A DNA stretch of 64,000 nt from Phascolomyces articulosus (taxonomy: Eukaryota; Mucoromycota; Mucoromycetes; Mucorales; Lichtheimiaceae), in contig JAIXMP010000003.1 in assembly GCA_025677815.1 (NCBI GenBank), positions 1,736,001 to 1,800,000 on the forward strand. Direction: 5' to 3'. Of this stretch, positions 59,880-64,000 are shown piece after piece. A program made the translations under genes and the position numbers. Below the pieces are notes generated by a model that saw only the letters and a list, made by a program, of their open reading frames with translations, ran no database searches and was not told the origin of the DNA. Numbering within the stretch: the first letter of the stretch is position 1; every line of letters starts with the position of its first letter.

Positions 59880-60805
59880 CTAATAAGCACAAGTCCAGAA
59901 ATGCATATGCCTCGTGTATATGCTGTTTCCTGGTGTTAAAAGATTCCAGAGTATATCTTTTAATGTTTTCGGTACCTTGATGCCAGATTTAGTGATATAT
60001 TTTGTGGATAATGTTCCTCCATCATTGAGGTTGGCTTCATCCACAGCAAAAGCATCATTCAAATGTTTAATTAGAATGTTCACTTTTTCCAAATTTTCTT
60101 TACGCAAGAGAAGAGTGATACCTGGGGCAGATCTGTTTTCGTTTTTTCTATTGCTCGAAGCACCATTAGACTTCTCGCCGCCAATAACATGAAATTTACT
60201 TTCATCAAAACATTTTTTTTCTTGATGAATCCCTATAACCGCCGAACCAAATCTGCTTCTGCTTTGTTTCCAACATCATACTTGTAGTAGTATAGATCCA
60301 CTGTATCACAGTGGCCTCTCTAGCCTATTGCTTGTCGACTTCGGATGGATGAGATTGGTTTCCCAAATGAATCTTGATTAAACCCTGAAGATCATGTTTA
60401 ACAAAAAAAAATTATGTCATTACAGTGAGTATATAAACTAAGTACTATGTATAATAATGATAGAGAGAGAGAGTATACTTACGATACCACTAAACTCATT
60501 CAAATAATCCATAAGATTGACTAGCAATGGCTCCAGATCAGGCTGACGGTAGTATGTAATCTGTGTAGTATTCATTTCTTTGTGACTTAACAACGCTTTC
60601 CAGCACAGATCAAGGAGATCAAAAATTAGCGAATGAGATGAGCTATTATTAATCAATAATTAGTTTCCTTGATCTATCGATATCCCATGCTTTATATACA
60701 GCCAACAAAAAAAACTTTTATTTACTGTTCGAATGTGCATTTTTGAGTGAAAGTGAACATAGTTTCTTCGATAACTTTACCATTAGGTAATGTCCACTTG
60801 TGATA
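59880..60805 (-). pseudogene. Decayed multi-exon gene, unrecognised family (HKWTLPNGK...HSLIFD)
   Basis: Minus-strand exon relics: 60805-60726 (YHKWTLPNGKVIEETMF; TQKCTFE), 60642-60483 (HSSHSLIFDLLDLCWKALLS; EPLLVNLMDYLNEFSGI), 60384-59880 (GLIKIHLGNQSHPSEVDKQ, in-frame TAG 60327-60325, AREATVIQWIYTTTSMM, a frameshift near 60250-60270, then RFGSAVIGIHQEKKCFDESK, GEKSNGASSNRKNENRSAPG, LNDGGTLSTKYITKSG, IKVPKTLKDILWNLL). Splice phases join cleanly (phase 2, then 0). From memory the KxW-LPNGK-V-E, C-FEH-HSLIFD and GG-STKY-KVPK-LKD blocks resemble another multi-copy Mucorales family of unknown function; this needs a database search. One stop and one frameshift mark it as a pseudogene. Confidence 0.55.
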
Positions 60806-61621
60806 CTTGAGTTTATTAGAGTATTAAAGTTCCTGTGCAGATTTCTTTTCTGTTGTATACAAATGAGTTGAGTACGATCTGGATGATCCAGTTTGAGAGG
60901 CTGTTAGATCCGTGCTTCTTGTTGATCTAGTTTCCAAATCAATCGGGACCCAGTTAGCTCTTCCTTTTGTCGAGCAATATAGGTATATGTGATGTGAATA
61001 ACAAAAAATTCAATATTTAAATCCATAATAATATGATTTGATAATTCTATTATTCTTACAACATCAACCTAAAGTTCTTTTGTAACAGAACCAAACAAGT
61101 GGGGCCAGATTTTTTTGTGCTCTGTTTATGCAGAACAAAACTGGTCATTACAACAAACGGTATCAGAGAAAAAGATAATCATAATACTTTGGGAGAAATA
61201 GCAGCCATTCGTGTTCCAGTTGAAAAGTATATCGCATTTTGGATGTTTCAACGTTAACGATTTCTTGACTGATTCGACTTGGTTTACCGTAAATGCCTTA
61301 CCTTAGAGTTGTCCGATTTAGTCGAGAAGTCGCTAATGTTGAACATCCAAAATGGGATAATCGATGACTGCCAATCCTATCGTAACAACTTCTGACCTTC
61401 AAACAACGATTGCTCTGCCATCTTTATTATTGACAAGAGATCAAAAGTAAGCTAGTTCAACTTTGAATGATACTATGTATGAATTATTGAATTTACTGTT
61501 TGGCATGTTGTACTTTTTTTCTTTTGACTTGCTTTTTAAAACGTGCATGAGAAAAACAAAAAAGCAAAAGCTAATATGCTATCAGCTTTTAAACTATTTA
61601 TTATTATCTTGATTTTATTAG
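60806..61621. other. Intergenic region with imperfect inverted repeat
   Basis: Immediately upstream the frame of the decayed gene meets TAA (60826-60824). An imperfect inverted repeat of about 36 bp per arm (61234-61270 and 61319-61354; core CATTTTGGATGTT / AACATCCAAAATG) surrounds a 48-bp loop. No intact gene is seen. Confidence 0.4.
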
Positions 61622-62021
61622 CAAAATTCAAGGAAGTATTGATTTATCAGTGTCGCCTCCGCCAAAGCCATTGTCTCAATTTTATCAGCAAAATGAGGAT
61701 TGGTTTTATATATCGAAAAATTGATCAGAAGACAAACCCGCATCCACTAGGAAAGTTAAATTACGAGATGATCAAGACAAAAGCGACCAGAGTCGGGTTG
61801 CTTTAGAAAGTCGCACTTTTTTGAAGGTTTTGGTTGGAGAACTTGACGTTGTCACGTTGCAAATACATGGGTTGCAAATTACTATTGTGCTGTCCGGGGG
61901 CACGAAGAAAATAAACAACAACTATGCCCATTATGCAAAACCAGTTACCAAGCTTCCAGCTACTATCGAAAGGGATGGTGCTTCATTTGCCTTTTACTTA
62001 TATACCCAAAAATTTCATTGA
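61622..62021 (+). pseudogene. Gene relic paralogous to the 50-kb relic
   Basis: After an acceptor at 61620-61621 one frame runs KIQGSIDLSVSPPPKPLSQF, an in-frame TGA (61722-61724), then EDKPASTRKVKLRDDQ, ALESRTFLKVLVGELDVVTL, QIHGLQITIVLSGG and ends FAFYLYTQKFH stop at 62021. The exon start and phase match the minus-strand relic at 50271. No upstream exon was found. The family is not recognised. Confidence 0.5.
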
Positions 62022-62305
62022 AGGTATATGGCTCATTGGATAAAAATACACAAATAACGTGTATTTAAAGTTATATGAAATGCATTTTAATACCTAGTTT
62101 TTTTTTCACATTTGCTACCTTTGTATTATGATAAACTGTCTCAAAAGCCATACCATTCAAGAAGTGAAAAAAAACACCAAATATTCAATTCCTTGAAGCT
62201 GGTTATTTGTCAGATAGGCTATCATATAAAACTGAAGGAGAAGAAAATGAAAACGACGAAAGCGAATTGATCACTGCTTTGATTGCATTATAGAATAGTA
62301 ACCTG

Positions 62306-62307
<2 letters not shown>

Positions 62308-62357
<50 letters not shown>
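62308..62357. repeat. 50-bp poly(A) tract
   Basis: Exactly 50 consecutive A in the given sequence, the longest homopolymer in the window. It lies about 290 bp after the stop of the 61.6-kb relic and 13 bp before a hairpin. Confidence 0.95.
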
Positions 62358-62358
<1 letters not shown>

Positions 62359-62370
62359 GTGAAACATATA

Positions 62371-62435
62371 CACTGCAAAATTATTAAGGAATCAGGTGCT
62401 TTTTGACATCCTGATTCCTAAATAATTTTGCAGTG
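62371..62435. repeat. 65-bp hairpin, MITE-like, CACTGCAAAATTATT ends
   Basis: Left arm CACTGCAAAATTATTAAGGA and right arm (reverse complement) CACTGCAAAATTATTTAGGA continue as ATCAGG in both arms, 25 of 26 bases pairing, with a 13-bp loop. The form is like the joined ends of a Tc1/mariner-type element with nothing between. Confidence 0.7.
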
Positions 62436-63580
62436 CGCATTAGACCAGGTGGACTATTATAAGGAAAGTTATTGGACAAAAACGATTGGGAATTAATATA
62501 CATGCAAAAACTCATGGAGTAAGATTATGATAAGCAGCATACATCGGACCCTCTCTTTTTTTTTCCTTCCAATTACAACACGATAATTACTTCAACACAT
62601 ACAAATCTTTTCTCTCCTTCCTCCTCAAAGTAGAACAAATAATTCGTACCCAACAGCATAAAAAACCTCGATAGCGCTATTGTTTTGTTTTTCTCTATCT
62701 TTGTCATAACCAAATATTTAAAACCTTACGTTTATACCTAGTACGTATGTAATATTATCTTCTATCTACTCTATATATAATCTATTTTGATAACCTCCTC
62801 TGTCAGACAATCAATTTATACTTTGTTCACCATTCAATGGATTGGTTTTGTTCAAGATCAATTTGATTTGAAAATTAAAGAACCAAATACATACAATGAT
62901 ATTCTTTTTACACTGTTTTTGTTAAATAATTGTACCTGTAGAACGGAGGTACACCCATAGGGCGCATTTGTGATGCTACTGACAGGGCAATAGGCATGTA
63001 AAGTCATAAAATGTCCAGTAAAGGCATTCCAGGTTTTCCAGGCAACCCTTATATCTTACTAGGTTATAAAATCTTAGAAAGGTCCGTAAGTCGACAGTTT
63101 CTATGCGACTTCCCACCTGCAAGCATGTTCTATTGATTAATCTGGTTTGCAAAGAGTCATCACAACGCCAGGTGTTTATCCCCCCCCCCACTCCTGAAAA
63201 TTGCAAAGCAGAATTGCATATACCTTTGCTGCATGTTATCCAGCATAACTTGGTATAATGAGCATCTATCCCCTCTTCCCCCAAGTAATCCATATGCATA
63301 ACACTTTACTAACCTTGCATTCAATTAAATCAAAAAATAACTATGCGTAGTATTTTTAGTACTAGTAGACAATTATCATGACGAACTGTGAGAATATAAA
63401 TATTAGAACTTTTGCGACAAGCACTGTTTCTTTTTCCCTTATTTTTAATTTTTTATCTTTTTTCCTTTATACCTGAAAAAAAATCCCTAGTTTTCAGCAC
63501 TTTATATTAAGATTTTTAACAAGTTTTTAATACGCGTTGGTGGGCCATCAACGTCAATAGCAGCATTCACCTATTGAAAA
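62436..63580. other. Intergenic region
   Basis: No gene is supported. A locally GC-richer patch at 62930-63300 contains a C10 run near 63180 and a 107-codon minus-strand frame without protein character; a structured RNA cannot be excluded but no known one was recognised. The 3' part should be the promoter of the gene at 63581. Confidence 0.35.
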
Positions 63581-63900
63581 ATGACAATCTATTTATTAGA
63601 GAGTGGTAATATCTCACCTTCACAAAAGCAAGAACTTGAAAGTAGTAGCCGTAATGCAAGTACCTTTGAACCACCCAATCAAATAGCTACAACACAACAA
63701 TTAAAAGATGATAATCCTTATACTAGTTCTGTCGATGATAAAGAGAAAACTACTGATTTGAATCAGCATCATGGTATTGATTCTAAACCATTTGACGGTG
63801 ATGAAAAATTGGATGCAGAAGAATATGAACCAGAAGAAGGCAAAAAGAAAAAGAAGTTTATCTATTCTGAATTTTATGGTCGTCATCGCCGATGGTTTCA
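63581..63900 (+). CDS. N-terminal exon of a gene running out of the window (possible nucleoside transporter)
   Basis: The first exon encodes 106 complete codons plus two bases, then a good donor (GTAAAT at 63901). The N-terminus is hydrophilic and Ser/Gln/Asp-rich (NISPSQKQELESSSRNAST; EEYEPEEGKKKKKFIYSEFY), ending GRHRRWF just before the splice. In concentrative nucleoside transporters of fungi a similar acidic cytosolic tail ends with an Arg/Trp-rich block ahead of the first membrane helix, so that is my best guess, but no transporter helix is inside the window. If not spliced, CAG TAA would end it at 63904. Confidence 0.45.
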
Positions 63901-64000
63901 GTAAATATTTTTCTAATTATATATCCATATGTGTTTACACATACCATCATCTACAGGAAAAAAACATAGCCTCTGTCTATTAACAAAAAGGAGGAGAGGA

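Noticed and set aside
62976..63299. 107-codon minus-strand frame
   Set aside because: No protein-like composition, no splice context and contains a Gly run from a C homopolymer; left as intergenic.

Overview
The window reads as nuclear DNA of an early-diverging filamentous fungus, most likely Mucoromycota/Mucorales. This is inferred from very AT-rich sequence, many short GT-AG introns, compact intergenic gaps, fungal versions of housekeeping genes, and relics of repetitive gene families that resemble ones I associate with Mucorales. There are no bacterial operons, CRISPR arrays, rRNA genes or convincing tRNA genes.

Layout. 0-9.8 kb is a compact block: a kelch-repeat membrane protein, an EXPERA/TMEM97-like protein, a histidine-phosphatase (phosphoglycerate-mutase superfamily) enzyme and a PAS kinase. 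9.8-16.2 kb is a gene desert holding a decayed gene and a transposon-like terminus, followed by a long leader in front of an intronless Ser/Thr-rich coiled-coil protein. 18.4-27.1 kb is dense: an unrecognised protein, a secreted GH16 glucanase/transglycosylase with microexons, a WRAP53/TCAB1-type WD40 protein, PRPP synthetase (Prs1 type), and the SNARE Bet1 from a divergent promoter. 27.1-36.1 kb is an accessory island with a multi-lesion pseudogene and a truncated CSA/ERCC8 pseudogene. 36.2-40.8 kb holds striatin (14 exons) and a small B12D/NDUFA4-like mitochondrial protein. 43.1-45.3 kb is a TPR/F-box-like/LRR protein. 46.1-49.7 kb is a striking structure: two nearly identical 1.2-kb elements in inverted orientation around a 1.2-kb spacer. 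50-58.8 kb carries another gene remnant, COQ7, a secreted Pro-rich probable GPI protein, SEC61 alpha and PHO88/SND3. 58.8-63.5 kb is a second island with two decayed genes, a 50-bp poly(A) tract and a perfect-looking hairpin. The window ends inside a gene starting at 63581.

How the genes relate. Several intact genes serve the secretory pathway (SEC61 alpha, PHO88/SND3, Bet1, secreted GH16, Pro-rich surface protein). Others serve metabolism and mitochondria (Prs1, COQ7, B12D-like) and signalling or scaffolding (PAS kinase, striatin). They are not co-regulated operons. Coding exons were joined by hand using splice consensus and reading phase; every joined model listed keeps an open frame. The accessory islands contain only decayed genes and repeats.
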